Source: Secundilactobacillus mixtipabuli (GTDB taxonomy: Bacteria > Bacillota > Bacilli > Lactobacillales > Lactobacillaceae). From it: DNA of 64,000 nucleotides. The notes under the pieces were generated by a model. The model had not been told where the DNA came from, did no database searches, and worked only from the letters and a program-made list of their open reading frames with translations. Position numbers and translations under genes: made by a program. Of the stretch, positions 38,509 through 47,614 are shown in pieces. Positions within the stretch are counted from its first letter, which is position 1; each line of letters begins with the position of its first letter. The DNA lies in NCBI RefSeq assembly GCF_002217925.1, contig NZ_BCMF01000005.1:62001-126000 (forward strand). The letters are read 5' to 3'.

Positions 38509-40254
38509 TTAGCTGCGCTTACCAGTATCAAGTTCATATAATTTTCTAAATCGAGGTTCATCCCGATACAATGCCCGCGGTGTTCCCTGCATATCAAAGA
38601 CGCCATCTTCCAAGAAGCGGACTTGATCCACGTGATCAATCCCCGCCAAATGGTGTGTCACCCAAATAATCGTCTTATCGTGAAGCACCTTAAACACGGT
38701 ATCCAGCAGCTGCCGTTCCGTAATGGGATCAAGGCTGACGGTAGGTTCATCCAGGACGATGATTGGCGCATCCTGCAGTAAGATGCGGGCCAGTGATAGC
38801 CGTTGCCGTTCACCGCCAGAGAACCGGGTACCGGATTCCTGGACTTCCGTGTCGTAGCCATCGGGTAACGATTCAATCAAGGATTTGAGTTCAACGGCGG
38901 CTACCGCTGCTTTGACCTGATCATCGGTGGCGTTCAAATTGCCTAACCGGATATTATTCATGACTGACGTGTCAAATAAGTACGGCTGCTGATCCAGCAC
39001 GCCAAAAAGCTGAGCCCGTTGCTGCTGTAATTCGCTAACCGGCGTGCCGTTAATGGTCACTATTCCAACCGTTGGCTTTTGATCGCCCAACAGCAGTTTC
39101 AGCAACGTACTTTTCCCCGTTCCGCTGGGTCCCAGCAGAGCAATCTTTTCACCCCGATGAATGTTCAGCGAAACGTCTTTAAGAATGATCTTGTCATCGT
39201 CTGGATAGTGGAATGTCACATGGTTCACATTAAGGTCACTGACTGGTTCCGTTAGCGTCGTCTGGGCCACTGTCTGCGGCTGGTCATTAGACAGCTGGTT
39301 GACCCGCTCGATGGATTGCCGGTAGACCGGCCACTCGCTGGCACCCTGGCTGACTTCCAAAAATGGCTCAACAATTGGGAATAACGTCAGTGCAAAGGCA
39401 GCGATCCAGTTTGCCATGCCCTTAGAAGCCGTAAAGAACGTCCCCGACCAAATAAGCAGCGTTAAAACGGCCAACAGGAAGAAGAATTGAACACCAAAGC
39501 CGCGCCACCACTGAAAGAAGTGGTCTTTTCGCCGTAAGGTCGCAATCTCATCGATTGGTTTATTCTGCAGCTTCATAAAGTCGTTATAACGGCCAGAAAT
39601 AACCCAGTCAGTCAGCCCTAATACTTCATCCGTCAAACTGGTATAGAAGTTGGACTGAATCTGCTTTTGCTTAAATTCACGCGTGCCGTTCACCGCCACT
39701 GAAAGCAGCGGCATAACCAGCACAATCATGGCCAAAATCAGTGCCATCAATAACGCCACCGGCCAACTGAAGACACCGACCCCAATAATGATAAACAAGT
39801 ATAACAGCCAGCCAATGACGATTGGAAAAACGGTCCGCAAATACAGGTTTTCAATGTGGTCAATATCATCCGCTAAAATGCTTAAAATATCACCCGTTTG
39901 GTGGGTCTGTTTAATGGCCGAAGCTTTAGCTTCTACCGCCTGGTAAAGTTTCTTGCGAAAATCTGAGACGATCCGCAAAACCCAGTTGTGAGAGGTTAAC
40001 CGTTCTGAATAACGAAAAACGGGTCGGGCAATCCCAAACGCCCGTGCTAACACAACGGGCACGTAAATATAAATAATGTTACCAGGACGTCGCGCCGCTT
40101 CACTGATCAGGTAACCAGAGTTAAACATCAAAGCTGCGGCCGATAGGAACGTCATCATCCCAAGAAATAAGACCAGCACTAACAGCCATTTATACTTGCG
40201 CAAATAGGGCATGACCCAAGTATCGTGTGCAAAAGTCTGTTTAATCGAGTGCAT
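38509..40254 (-). CDS. cydC: Thiol reductant ABC exporter subunit CydC
   Basis: A 581-aa half-transporter ABC protein. The N-terminal membrane domain (about residues 15-310) has six segments. The nucleotide-binding domain has Walker A LLGPSGTGKST near residue 372, the signature FSGGERQRLSLARILL near residue 480 and Walker B IIVLDEPTVSLD. With CydD it exports glutathione and cysteine, needed for assembly of cytochrome bd. It overlaps the cydD gene by 14 bases, so the two are coupled. GshA at 21607 could supply one substrate. Confidence 0.95.
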   Translation of the reverse strand: MHSIKQTFAHDTWVMPYLRKYKWLLVLVLFLGMMTFLSAAALMFNSGYLISEAARRPGNIIYIYVPVVLARAFGIARPVFRYSERLTSHNWVLRIVSDFRKKLYQAVEAKASAIKQTHQTGDILSILADDIDHIENLYLRTVFPIVIGWLLYLFIIIGVGVFSWPVALLMALILAMIVLVMPLLSVAVNGTREFKQKQIQSNFYTSLTDEVLGLTDWVISGRYNDFMKLQNKPIDEIATLRRKDHFFQWWRGFGVQFFFLLAVLTLLIWSGTFFTASKGMANWIAAFALTLFPIVEPFLEVSQGASEWPVYRQSIERVNQLSNDQPQTVAQTTLTEPVSDLNVNHVTFHYPDDDKIILKDVSLNIHRGEKIALLGPSGTGKSTLLKLLLGDQKPTVGIVTINGTPVSELQQQRAQLFGVLDQQPYLFDTSVMNNIRLGNLNATDDQVKAAVAAVELKSLIESLPDGYDTEVQESGTRFSGGERQRLSLARILLQDAPIIVLDEPTVSLDPITERQLLDTVFKVLHDKTIIWVTHHLAGIDHVDQVRFLEDGVFDMQGTPRALYRDEPRFRKLYELDTGKRS

Positions 40255-41977
40255 GTAATCCCCCCATTTCTGCGCGTAACTGCGTGTAAGGTCCGTCGTG
40301 CCCCGCTAATTCAGCAGGCGTCCCCTGCTCAACCAGCTGGCCGTGATCCATGACCAGGACATAATCCATTTGATTGATCCAATGCAGCCGGTGGGTCGCA
40401 AAGAAGACTAAGCGATCGTCCAATAACGGCAGCATATCTTCTTTTAAGGCCGCTTCAGTTTCAATGTCCAAGTGTGCGGTGGGTTCATCAAAGAGCAGCA
40501 CCTTCCGACTGTCATCCAGAAAAGCACGCGCCAGCGCGATCCGTTGTGCCTGCCCGCCGCTGACACCACGAGAACCTTCACCAATCATGGTCTCTAAGCC
40601 CTGAGGTAATTCAGCAATCCAGTCTGTTAAACCGGCTTTCTCACAAGCTGCCTTCACCTGGCCATCAGCTGTGTCAGGCTGGTAAAAACAAATGTTTTCT
40701 CGCAGCGTGGCGTGGAATAAGTATGGCGCTTGCGGAATATAAATGCTGTTATGCTGCCAAGTTTCTTGACTAAGGTGCGGCAATTTTTGACCGTTCAAGC
40801 TAATATGACCGGGTTCATCAGGGGTTAAGAAACCGCCAATCAAGTTGATCAACGTGGATTTGCCTGAGCCGGAAGCGCCGATAATCCCCACCTTTTGGAA
40901 ACCGTGAACATCAAAGGAAATGTGACTCAGCGTTGGCTGATCCGCATCTTCATAAGTCAGTGAAACATCATCAAATTTAATTGAAGAATCATCATGCCAT
41001 GCCAGCTGTTTCAACTCGTCCCGGTCCGTTGTCTCGGGTGTTTCTAACACGTCCAAAACCGCTTGCAGGGCGTTTTTCCCGTTCAAAGTGGCGTGGTAAT
41101 CACTAGCGAAGTTCCGCACGGGCAGAAAATAGTCCGGCGCCAGCGTAAGAATGGTCAAAGCTGGCAGCAACATAATTTTGCCGTCCATCAAATCAAACCC
41201 TAAAAAGACCGCTACAACGGCCACTGACAGTGTGGTAAAGAAATCCAGCGCGAAAGTGGAGGTCATCGCGATACGTAGCGTTGCCATGGTTTCCTTACGA
41301 TAATCTTCGCTCACCGAATACACGTTACCGGCATACCGTTTAGATAAACCTAACTGCTTCAAGGTACCCAGCCCACGCAACGTATCCACGAAGTTATTCG
41401 ATAACCGCTGATAGCCAGCATATTGCCGGTCCGCTTTACTCTTAGCCGCCAAGCCGAGAATGATCATAAATAAAATAATAACGGGATAGATGATCAGCAA
41501 AAAGGCGGCTTCTTTCCATTGCATGAACGCGATATAAAGCAAAATGACCCAGGGCGTGATCCCCATATCCATGATTTTAATCACGATCAGCATCAAATAC
41601 GTTTGCACTTTATCAATACCTTCAAGTGCCATGGTGACCATATTACCGGTCCCCGTTTTTTCAACGAGGCTGGGACCCAGCCGAAAGAGTTTTGTCATCA
41701 GCTGCTCGCGCATTTTCCCCGTGGTTTCGGCCACAAAGGGGTAAAACGAGCGATTCTGAGCCACCGTAATCAGATGCCGGCACAGAAAACTCACCACGAA
41801 AACCGCGGTGGGCGTCACAATTGTGGCTAAGGGCTTTAACTCCCATAACTGCACCACCGCAATCGACAACGCCCGCGCCTGAATCACGATGGTCACGGCC
41901 TGAACTAATGTCAGCAGTGCAATCATCATGATCCGTGGCCAAATCCCCGGAATTTTAAATAAACGCCTATCTATCAC
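40241..41977 (-). CDS. cydD: Thiol reductant ABC exporter subunit CydD
   Basis: The partner half-transporter of CydC, 578 aa, with six membrane segments and an ATPase domain: Walker A IIGASGSGKST near residue 367, signature VSGGQAQRIALARAFL near residue 473 and Walker B VLLFDEPTAHLD. The start is GTG at 41977, with GGAGGG seven bases upstream. A strong terminator lies between cydB and this gene, so cydDC probably has its own promoter in the 160-bp gap. A cre-like site lies there too. Confidence 0.95.
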   Translation of the reverse strand: MIDRRLFKIPGIWPRIMMIALLTLVQAVTIVIQARALSIAVVQLWELKPLATIVTPTAVFVVSFLCRHLITVAQNRSFYPFVAETTGKMREQLMTKLFRLGPSLVEKTGTGNMVTMALEGIDKVQTYLMLIVIKIMDMGITPWVILLYIAFMQWKEAAFLLIIYPVIILFMIILGLAAKSKADRQYAGYQRLSNNFVDTLRGLGTLKQLGLSKRYAGNVYSVSEDYRKETMATLRIAMTSTFALDFFTTLSVAVVAVFLGFDLMDGKIMLLPALTILTLAPDYFLPVRNFASDYHATLNGKNALQAVLDVLETPETTDRDELKQLAWHDDSSIKFDDVSLTYEDADQPTLSHISFDVHGFQKVGIIGASGSGKSTLINLIGGFLTPDEPGHISLNGQKLPHLSQETWQHNSIYIPQAPYLFHATLRENICFYQPDTADGQVKAACEKAGLTDWIAELPQGLETMIGEGSRGVSGGQAQRIALARAFLDDSRKVLLFDEPTAHLDIETEAALKEDMLPLLDDRLVFFATHRLHWINQMDYVLVMDHGQLVEQGTPAELAGHDGPYTQLRAEMGGLHALD

Positions 41978-42014
41978 TTTACTCCCTCCAATACTTTACA
42001 AGTTATAGTGTAGC

Positions 42015-42028
42015 ATTAACCGCTTTCA
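42015..42028 (-). promoter_or_regulatory. Candidate cre site upstream of cydD
   Basis: TGAAAGCGGTTAAT on the minus strand matches 12 of 14 positions of the catabolite-responsive element consensus. It is close to a TATAAC box, but a full promoter is not clear. Confidence 0.4.
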
Positions 42029-42084
42029 GGCACTATAATTTGTAGATGAATTAATTGTATAAGAGCTAATTAAGCTAAAAATAA

Positions 42085-42117
42085 AATCCCCGCGATCTGA
42101 ATTGATCCCGGGGATTT
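42085..42117 (-). terminator. Terminator of cydAB
   Basis: Stem AAATCCCCGGGATC with GATCGCGGGGATTT, one mismatch, followed by a T-run on the minus strand, 20 bp after the cydB stop. Confidence 0.9.
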
Positions 42118-42137
42118 CAAATTCACTCGCTGAATGC

Positions 42138-43145
42138 TTAGGCAGCCTTAGGACTCTTAAGCCGCTTGTAAAAGACCCAGTAACTCCAAATGAAGTAAAC
42201 TAAAACAATTGGCAGTACTGAGAACGCAATAATTGTCATGAGGTGTAGCGTGTATGGTGAACTAGAAGCATCTTTGATCAGGATTGAATGGGCGCTGTTA
42301 GTGGCGATCATCACCCGTGGGAATAACCCGTTGAAGATCAAAACCACGACGCTGATCAGTGACAGCCCGCTGGCAATAAAGGCCGTCCAGTTGTGAGCCT
42401 TCAAAACACCCCACCAGGCAATCAGAGTCAATAATACTAAGACGATCAAGATTGACCAAGTAGTGGCCGGTTTTTGAGCAAAGAAGTCAGTTGAAATGTA
42501 CAGCAGCACAACGAACAGCACTTCCCCCACAATTAAGACGGGGTATAAGAGTTTGTTCCGAGCCTGTGCCCGGTCACGCAGCGTCCCTAACGTCTTGAGC
42601 TGTAAGAAGTTCAGACCGTGGATAAAACACATCAGGCTGACTGCAACACCGCCAACCAGTGAGAACCAGTTCACGTAAGTGGTGAAGCTGCCGAAGATGT
42701 TACCCTTGGCATCCATTGGGACCCCTTCGATCATACTGGTAAACATCATCCCAAATAAGAAGGCGGCACAGAAACTGCCAAGCGTGGCAGCCCATTCCCA
42801 GAAGTTCCGCCAGGTCGCAGTCTTCATGTTGGCGCGGAATTCAAATGACACGCCACGGAAAATCAAGGCGACTAAGATCAAGAACAAAACGAGATAGTAG
42901 CCTGAAAACAGGGATGCATACCACATTGGAAATGACGCAAACATGGCACCGCCGGCCGTGATCAGCCAAACTTCATTACCGTCCCAATGCGGGCCGATGG
43001 TTTGAATAATGACATCACGTTCGGCGCTGTTTTTACCAAAGAACCGAACGGCCATGCCGATCCCGAAGTCAAACCCTTCCAAGAAGAAGAAACCGCTAAA
43101 CAGCACGCCAATGAGTAAGAACCAAAGAATTTGAAGACTAGTCAT
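42138..43145 (-). CDS. cydB: Cytochrome bd ubiquinol oxidase subunit II
   Basis: CydB is the second subunit of the bd-type oxidase. The 335-aa protein has about eight membrane segments and the conserved QTIGPHWDGNEVWLITAGGAMFASFP stretch around residue 49, with the FLEGFDFGIGM start. It works with CydA in reducing oxygen to water with electrons from quinol in the cytoplasmic membrane. The start overlaps the cydA stop by eight bases. Confidence 0.96.
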   Translation of the reverse strand: MTSLQILWFLLIGVLFSGFFFLEGFDFGIGMAVRFFGKNSAERDVIIQTIGPHWDGNEVWLITAGGAMFASFPMWYASLFSGYYLVLFLILVALIFRGVSFEFRANMKTATWRNFWEWAATLGSFCAAFLFGMMFTSMIEGVPMDAKGNIFGSFTTYVNWFSLVGGVAVSLMCFIHGLNFLQLKTLGTLRDRAQARNKLLYPVLIVGEVLFVVLLYISTDFFAQKPATTWSILIVLVLLTLIAWWGVLKAHNWTAFIASGLSLISVVVLIFNGLFPRVMIATNSAHSILIKDASSSPYTLHLMTIIAFSVLPIVLVYFIWSYWVFYKRLKSPKAA

Positions 43146-44598
43146 GGTTAAACGCCTCCGTTCCGTAAGGATCTTCGACTTTGCCGTTAGTATCCTCTGC
43201 TGAGTAGCCGTTCATGTCGACGGCGTCAGGCCCAGCTTTGAGCACACGGTGGGATAGCACAATCATGACAAGTCCCAATCCTGCAAATAGTAAGAAGTAA
43301 ACGATATTCGTAAAGAGCAGCGAGCCCACGGTAGACGTTGGTGACACCGCGTCCGCAATGGTCAGCAGGCCGTAAACGACCCATGGATAGCGACCAAATT
43401 CAGTCACGAACCAGCCGGCTGTATTAACGATGAATGGCAGCCACAGCATGAGTCCCATAATGTAGAGGAACCAGCGCTGCTTCATAATAGCCTGTGACTT
43501 CTTGCGGTTGAAGAATAACCCCACGATCGCAATCAGAGCAAACAAACCGCCAGAAACCGCCATGATCCGGAAGCTCCAGAATAACGTCTTGGTTGGTACG
43601 TAGTAATTCATATCCTTACCGAACTTCTTGTCATAAGTGGCATGGAGTTCTTTGTTAACGGTATTTTGCCCCTTAACGGTACCGGATAATTTATGATAGC
43701 TTAAAATATTCAAAACATAGGGTACATCTAACGATGACGTGGTCTTATGCTGTTTCGTGTTGAAACTGCTATAGATGGCCCACTCACCTTTATTCGTTGA
43801 ATCTTTGTACAGCCCTTCCATTGCGGCAAACTTCATCGGCTGCTGATTGATCAGATAACGAGTTTGGAAATCACCAGAAGCAATGGAACCTAGGCTGGCA
43901 ATTAACCCGATAACGAGTGCTACGTTCAATGACTTCCGGTAGAAGGATTCGTGATCCTTCTTTAACAGACGCCATGCTGAGCAGCCCGCAACAACGAATG
44001 AAGCGGTAATGCCAGCCCCCATGAGAACGTGCGGTAATTCCAACCACAGCTGCGGATTTGTGACAACGGCACTGAAACTGGTCATGACGACCCGGCCAGT
44101 CGATTTGTTGATGGCAAAGCCCACCGGATTTTGCATGAAACTGTTGGCAGCTAAGATCCAAACCGCAGAAAGCGATGACCCAAGTGCCACCAGCCAGATA
44201 AACAGTGCATGGATGCCCGGCTTAAAGCGTTCCCAGGTGAACATCCATAAACCAATGAAAGTTGACTCCATAAAGAAGGCAGCCAACGCTTCAATGGCTA
44301 ATGGGGCCCCAAAAATATCACCCATAAACCGTGAGTATTCAGACCAGTTCATTCCAAATTGGAATTCTTGAATGATCCCAGTCACAACACCAACTGCGAA
44401 ACTATATAAGAACATCTTGCCCCAGAATTGGGCCATCTTCTTATAGGCCTCATCTTTATTGAACACGTACATTGTTTCCATGACGGCGACAACGAATGCT
44501 AAACCAATTGAAAATGGCACGAAGAAAAAGTGAAACACTGTCGTCATGGCAAACTGAAACCGTGATAGGCCTAACACGGTTAAACCAGCATTTAACAT
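43138..44598 (-). CDS. cydA: Cytochrome bd ubiquinol oxidase subunit I
   Basis: CydA carries the three haems and the quinol site. The 486-aa length, with a short Q-loop, fits the Firmicutes type. The first haem ligand is the His in TVFHFFFVPFSIG near residue 21, and the GVVTGIIQEFQFGMNW segment near residue 81 is another hallmark. I place the start at ATG 44598, with AGGGGGG six bases upstream; the frame's earlier start codon has no site. Haem must come from outside in most lactobacilli. The promoter at 44727-44755 gives a leader of about 120 bases. Confidence 0.96.
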   Translation of the reverse strand: MLNAGLTVLGLSRFQFAMTTVFHFFFVPFSIGLAFVVAVMETMYVFNKDEAYKKMAQFWGKMFLYSFAVGVVTGIIQEFQFGMNWSEYSRFMGDIFGAPLAIEALAAFFMESTFIGLWMFTWERFKPGIHALFIWLVALGSSLSAVWILAANSFMQNPVGFAINKSTGRVVMTSFSAVVTNPQLWLELPHVLMGAGITASFVVAGCSAWRLLKKDHESFYRKSLNVALVIGLIASLGSIASGDFQTRYLINQQPMKFAAMEGLYKDSTNKGEWAIYSSFNTKQHKTTSSLDVPYVLNILSYHKLSGTVKGQNTVNKELHATYDKKFGKDMNYYVPTKTLFWSFRIMAVSGGLFALIAIVGLFFNRKKSQAIMKQRWFLYIMGLMLWLPFIVNTAGWFVTEFGRYPWVVYGLLTIADAVSPTSTVGSLLFTNIVYFLLFAGLGLVMIVLSHRVLKAGPDAVDMNGYSAEDTNGKVEDPYGTEAFNHD

Positions 44599-44726
44599 GA
44601 TACCCCCCCTAACATTAATGACTAGACTTGTGATAAAACCCACATCAACTGACTGCCTAACCCGAGTTATGGCTCAAAACCGCTTCAGCAATAACTCAGA
44701 TAGAATAGTCCTATGTTACAAATCTA

Positions 44727-44755
44727 ATTATATCGAGTGATAAGTGAATCTTCAA
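44727..44755 (-). promoter_or_regulatory. Promoter of cydAB
   Basis: On the minus strand TTGAAG (44755-44750) and TATAAT (44732-44727) are separated by 17 bp. Confidence 0.7.
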
Positions 44756-44815
44756 CCGTAAGCCCTTACAAAAAGTGAATAACCCCATCTTTTTATGTAA
44801 AAAGAGCCGAATTCA

Positions 44816-44844
44816 TTGACAAATCACTAAAATTCGAGTAACTT
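44816..44844 (+). promoter_or_regulatory. Promoter of the DUF2187 gene
   Basis: Consensus TTGACA at 44816-44821 is followed after 17 bp by TAACTT at 44839-44844. Confidence 0.6.
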
Positions 44845-44876
44845 ATATGAATGTTTAATTTTGGGAGATGAGTTCA

Positions 44877-45095
44877 ATGAAAATTGGCGATCAAGTCAGT
44901 TTCAAACTAGAAGGCCAAGACTTTACCGGGTTCATTGATAAAGCGTACCAAAATTCCTTTATGATCACTTTTAAGAGCGACGATACGGAAATTTTGGATA
45001 AGTACCACGACCGTGTTGTGATCAATAAGAAAAAATTGAAATTAATCAAGGCAGCCCCGGAAACGGATCCCGAATCCGACTCTGACGAAGCCTAA
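44877..45095 (+). CDS. DUF2187 family small protein
   Basis: A 72-aa protein resembling the small KOW-like DUF2187 proteins: MKIGDQVSFKLEGQDFTGFIDKAYQNSFMITF, then VVINKKKLKLI, with an acidic tail. I use the ATG at 44877 because GGGAG lies nine bases upstream and overlaps the earlier in-frame ATG at 44868. It has its own promoter and terminator. It probably binds nucleic acid or ribosomes, but no member's function is known to me. Confidence 0.8.
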   Translation: MKIGDQVSFKLEGQDFTGFIDKAYQNSFMITFKSDDTEILDKYHDRVVINKKKLKLIKAAPETDPESDSDEA

Positions 45096-45111
45096 GTAGC
45101 ATAGAATAGTG

Positions 45112-45155
45112 GCGCGCATGAAACCAACGATGAGTTGACTTCATGCGCGCTTTTT
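45112..45155 (+). terminator. Terminator of the DUF2187 gene
   Basis: Stem GCGCGCATGAA with TTCATGCGCGC and five Ts. Confidence 0.93.
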
Positions 45156-45205
45156 GTGTTCTAACTGAAATCAACCGCGAAACAGTCAAAATTAAAATGG
45201 TGATG

Positions 45206-45234
45206 TTTAAAACAATGTAGTCTTCTGCTATGAT
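45206..45234 (+). promoter_or_regulatory. Promoter of the GGDEF gene
   Basis: TTTAAA and TATGAT separated by 17 bp, 40 bp upstream of the start. Confidence 0.5.
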
Positions 45235-45274
45235 AAAAACAGATGACTGAATTATCAGCAAAGGAGCAATTGCT

Positions 45275-46435
45275 ATGGGGCCAATAGATATCTGGGCATC
45301 ATTTATTCTTTCGTTGATTACAAATATAATTGTCCTGTGCGGTTCAATTTCCTTCCTGTTCTGGCTAGAAGAGCTTTCCGGCCCGTGGATCACCCGATTT
45401 AGGGCCTCGCTGGAGACGATCCTTTGTACGTTATTTTTTGCCTATCTTTGGGGACAGTCTTGGCTTAACAGCACCCTGTCGCCAAACGCCTTTGGCTTGC
45501 ACTGGTCATTTCTAAACGTGATCATTGTCAGTGCGTTTTTGATTAACGTTTATCTCAAGATCTGGCAGGAGGTTTTGATAGAAGTAGGACTGACACTCTT
45601 TTATATCCTGCTCTACGCTCCCCAAATTGGGGACGGTACCGCCATCCTCGGCTTTGCCTTGATCCTAGTCCTGCTCGTCAGTTATTTCGGTGGCGAGCGG
45701 CTATTCAGGCATCCCATCACGATGTACCTCGGGTTAGACCTCCTGGCCGCCGTTTCACTTGGTCTGATTGCCAGCGTTTATGGCGCTCCAACCGATCCCT
45801 ATTTTTGGATTCGGCAGTTGAGCGCGCTGATCATTCTCAGCGTGACGGGAATTGAGTATACATTGGCCTCTAACCGGATCCTCGAACAAAACAGACGCAA
45901 TATTGCGCTGAGTAAACTGGATGGCCTTACACAGCTGAATAACTTTACCCAGTTTAGTGAAGATCTGGTGACCGCCCACAAGCGATTCCAGACAGCCCAA
46001 GAGCCCTATGCGGTGTTTGAATTTGATATTGATCTGTTTAAACGGGTCAATGATAACTATGGTCATCTGGTAGGTAATACCGTCTTGAAAGCAGTTGCCC
46101 AGGAATTAGCGCATTTTGCAGCCAGCACTTCTTTTCAAACCACCGCTTATCGAATTGGCGGCGAGGAGTTTTGCTTGATTGTTCAAGCTGACTGCTTAAA
46201 CCGTGATTTTGCTGGTCAATTAGCCAACCAAGTTCGTCACAAAATTAACCGGCTTGATTTTGAAGTCAACGGTTTACTGTTCAATATCACCGTTTCCGTT
46301 GGCCAAGCCAACAGCCGAGAATATCAATATGATGCCCACGACATCTATAAATCAGCCGACCGAAGCCTGTACTTATCAAAGCAGCGTGGCCGTGACCGCG
46401 TTACCTTAGAAGGTTTCACTATTAGGTCGAAATAA
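45275..46435 (+). CDS. Membrane-bound GGDEF diguanylate cyclase
   Basis: A 386-aa protein with about six to eight N-terminal membrane segments (residues about 8-195) and a cytoplasmic GGDEF domain (from about residue 215). The active-site loop reads GGEEF at residues 295-299, and the metal-binding Asp pair FDIDLFK is at residues 250-256, so cyclase activity (making cyclic di-GMP) is likely. The RxxD inhibitory site five residues before GGEEF is missing, so product inhibition by that site is not expected. It is a single gene. No EAL phosphodiesterase or PilZ receptor is seen in the window. Start ATG has AAAGGAG upstream. Confidence 0.92.
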   Translation: MGPIDIWASFILSLITNIIVLCGSISFLFWLEELSGPWITRFRASLETILCTLFFAYLWGQSWLNSTLSPNAFGLHWSFLNVIIVSAFLINVYLKIWQEVLIEVGLTLFYILLYAPQIGDGTAILGFALILVLLVSYFGGERLFRHPITMYLGLDLLAAVSLGLIASVYGAPTDPYFWIRQLSALIILSVTGIEYTLASNRILEQNRRNIALSKLDGLTQLNNFTQFSEDLVTAHKRFQTAQEPYAVFEFDIDLFKRVNDNYGHLVGNTVLKAVAQELAHFAASTSFQTTAYRIGGEEFCLIVQADCLNRDFAGQLANQVRHKINRLDFEVNGLLFNITVSVGQANSREYQYDAHDIYKSADRSLYLSKQRGRDRVTLEGFTIRSK

Positions 46436-46469
46436 AAAAAGTTGTCAGTTCAATGACTGACAACTTTTT
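46436..46469. terminator. Shared terminator of the GGDEF gene and ddl
   Basis: Perfect 14-bp stem AAAAAGTTGTCAGT with ACTGACAACTTTTT, A- and T-flanked on both sides between convergent genes. Confidence 0.92.
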
Positions 46470-46471
46470 AT

Positions 46472-47524
46472 TTATTTCTTTAATCCCAACGCTTGAACTT
46501 GACCCTGAACGATTTGGTCACACAGGTCATCATAACGAATGCCATCGGCTTCAGCCTCTTGCGGCATCAGAGACAGTGGCGTCATTCCTGGCAACGAGTT
46601 GGCTTCAATCACGTATAAGCCATTATCGTTCCAAAGAAAATCGATTCGGCCATAATTGCTCAAGCCCAATACTTTGAACGTCTTTAAGGCAATCTGCTTC
46701 ATCTCATCATGCACGTCATCAGGAATATCTGGTGGTGTCACAAATTTAGTGGTGTTACCCGTCACAAATTTGTGTTCGAAGTCGTACCAACCATCCGTTA
46801 CGATGATTTCGATCGCTGCGAGCGCCTTGCCGTTGACAACCGCCATGGAGAACTCACGGCCATCGATGTATTCTTCAACCAGAATCTCATCGTCAAACTG
46901 AAAGGCTTCTTTTAAATCTTGCTTGAATTCATCGTCGTTTTTGGCGATGTACATCCCAACACTGGAACCGCCATTAGCAGGTTTGATCACAACTGGAAAA
47001 CCGAATGGCAGCACAACTGTACCGGAATCTTCCTTGCGAATATTGACAAACCGGGCCGTTTGAATGCCGTTATACAGCATGATTTCCTTAGAAACACTCT
47101 TATCCATGGCAATTCCTGAGGCTAAGGCACCGCTACCCGTATACGGAATGTTGTTTAAATCGAGGACAGCTTGAACCTTACCGTTTTCGCCGTCACCACC
47201 GTGCAGGCCGACCCAAACAATATCGGCCATGGCTAAAATTTTGAGCACGTTCGGGCCAAATAACTGAGTCGTCCCATCCGGACGCAAGGCGTTAATCACG
47301 TCATCCGTCATAATCTCATCCGAGATATTAAGATTGACGTCCTGTTCCTGGCTGGTAAATAAAGCCGCCATCGATTGATCGGTTGCATCTGGTAAACCTA
47401 AAAATAAATCAACAAGAGCAACCTCATAGCCCTTACGCCGTAGTGCGTTAGCTACTTTAGCACTAGAAGACAGGGACACGTTGCGTTCCGTTGAGCGACC
47501 ACCCGCTAATACCACGATCTTCAT
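46472..47524 (-). CDS. ddl: D-Ala--D-Ala/D-Lac ligase family protein
   Basis: A 350-aa ATP-grasp ligase of the Ddl family, which joins D-alanine to D-alanine or D-lactate for peptidoglycan precursors in the cytoplasm. Conserved parts are [16 protein letters not shown] (about residue 108), the serine loop GGSSVGM (S188), the omega-loop YDFEHKF (residues 247-253) and NSLPGMTP near residue 309. The position that is Tyr in E. coli DdlB (next to the conserved Lys) is F253 here; Phe there marks D-lactate-using enzymes of vancomycin-resistant Leuconostoc and lactobacilli. It is shorter than most lactobacillar Ddl proteins (about 375 aa), so it may be a second paralogue. Single gene. Confidence 0.88.
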   Translation of the reverse strand: MKIVVLAGGRSTERNVSLSSSAKVANALRRKGYEVALVDLFLGLPDATDQSMAALFTSQEQDVNLNISDEIMTDDVINALRPDGTTQLFGPNVLKILAMADIVWVGLHGGDGENGKVQAVLDLNNIPYTGSGALASGIAMDKSVSKEIMLYNGIQTARFVNIRKEDSGTVVLPFGFPVVIKPANGGSSVGMYIAKNDDEFKQDLKEAFQFDDEILVEEYIDGREFSMAVVNGKALAAIEIIVTDGWYDFEHKFVTGNTTKFVTPPDIPDDVHDEMKQIALKTFKVLGLSNYGRIDFLWNDNGLYVIEANSLPGMTPLSLMPQEAEADGIRYDDLCDQIVQGQVQALGLKK

Positions 47525-47614
47525 AATTATTTCCTCCGCTTCTTTCTTAGAACCTTAAGTATAGCAGAAATGCACTAGCGGAGCTATATTTTGACAAACG
47601 GTCTCATGGAATTT

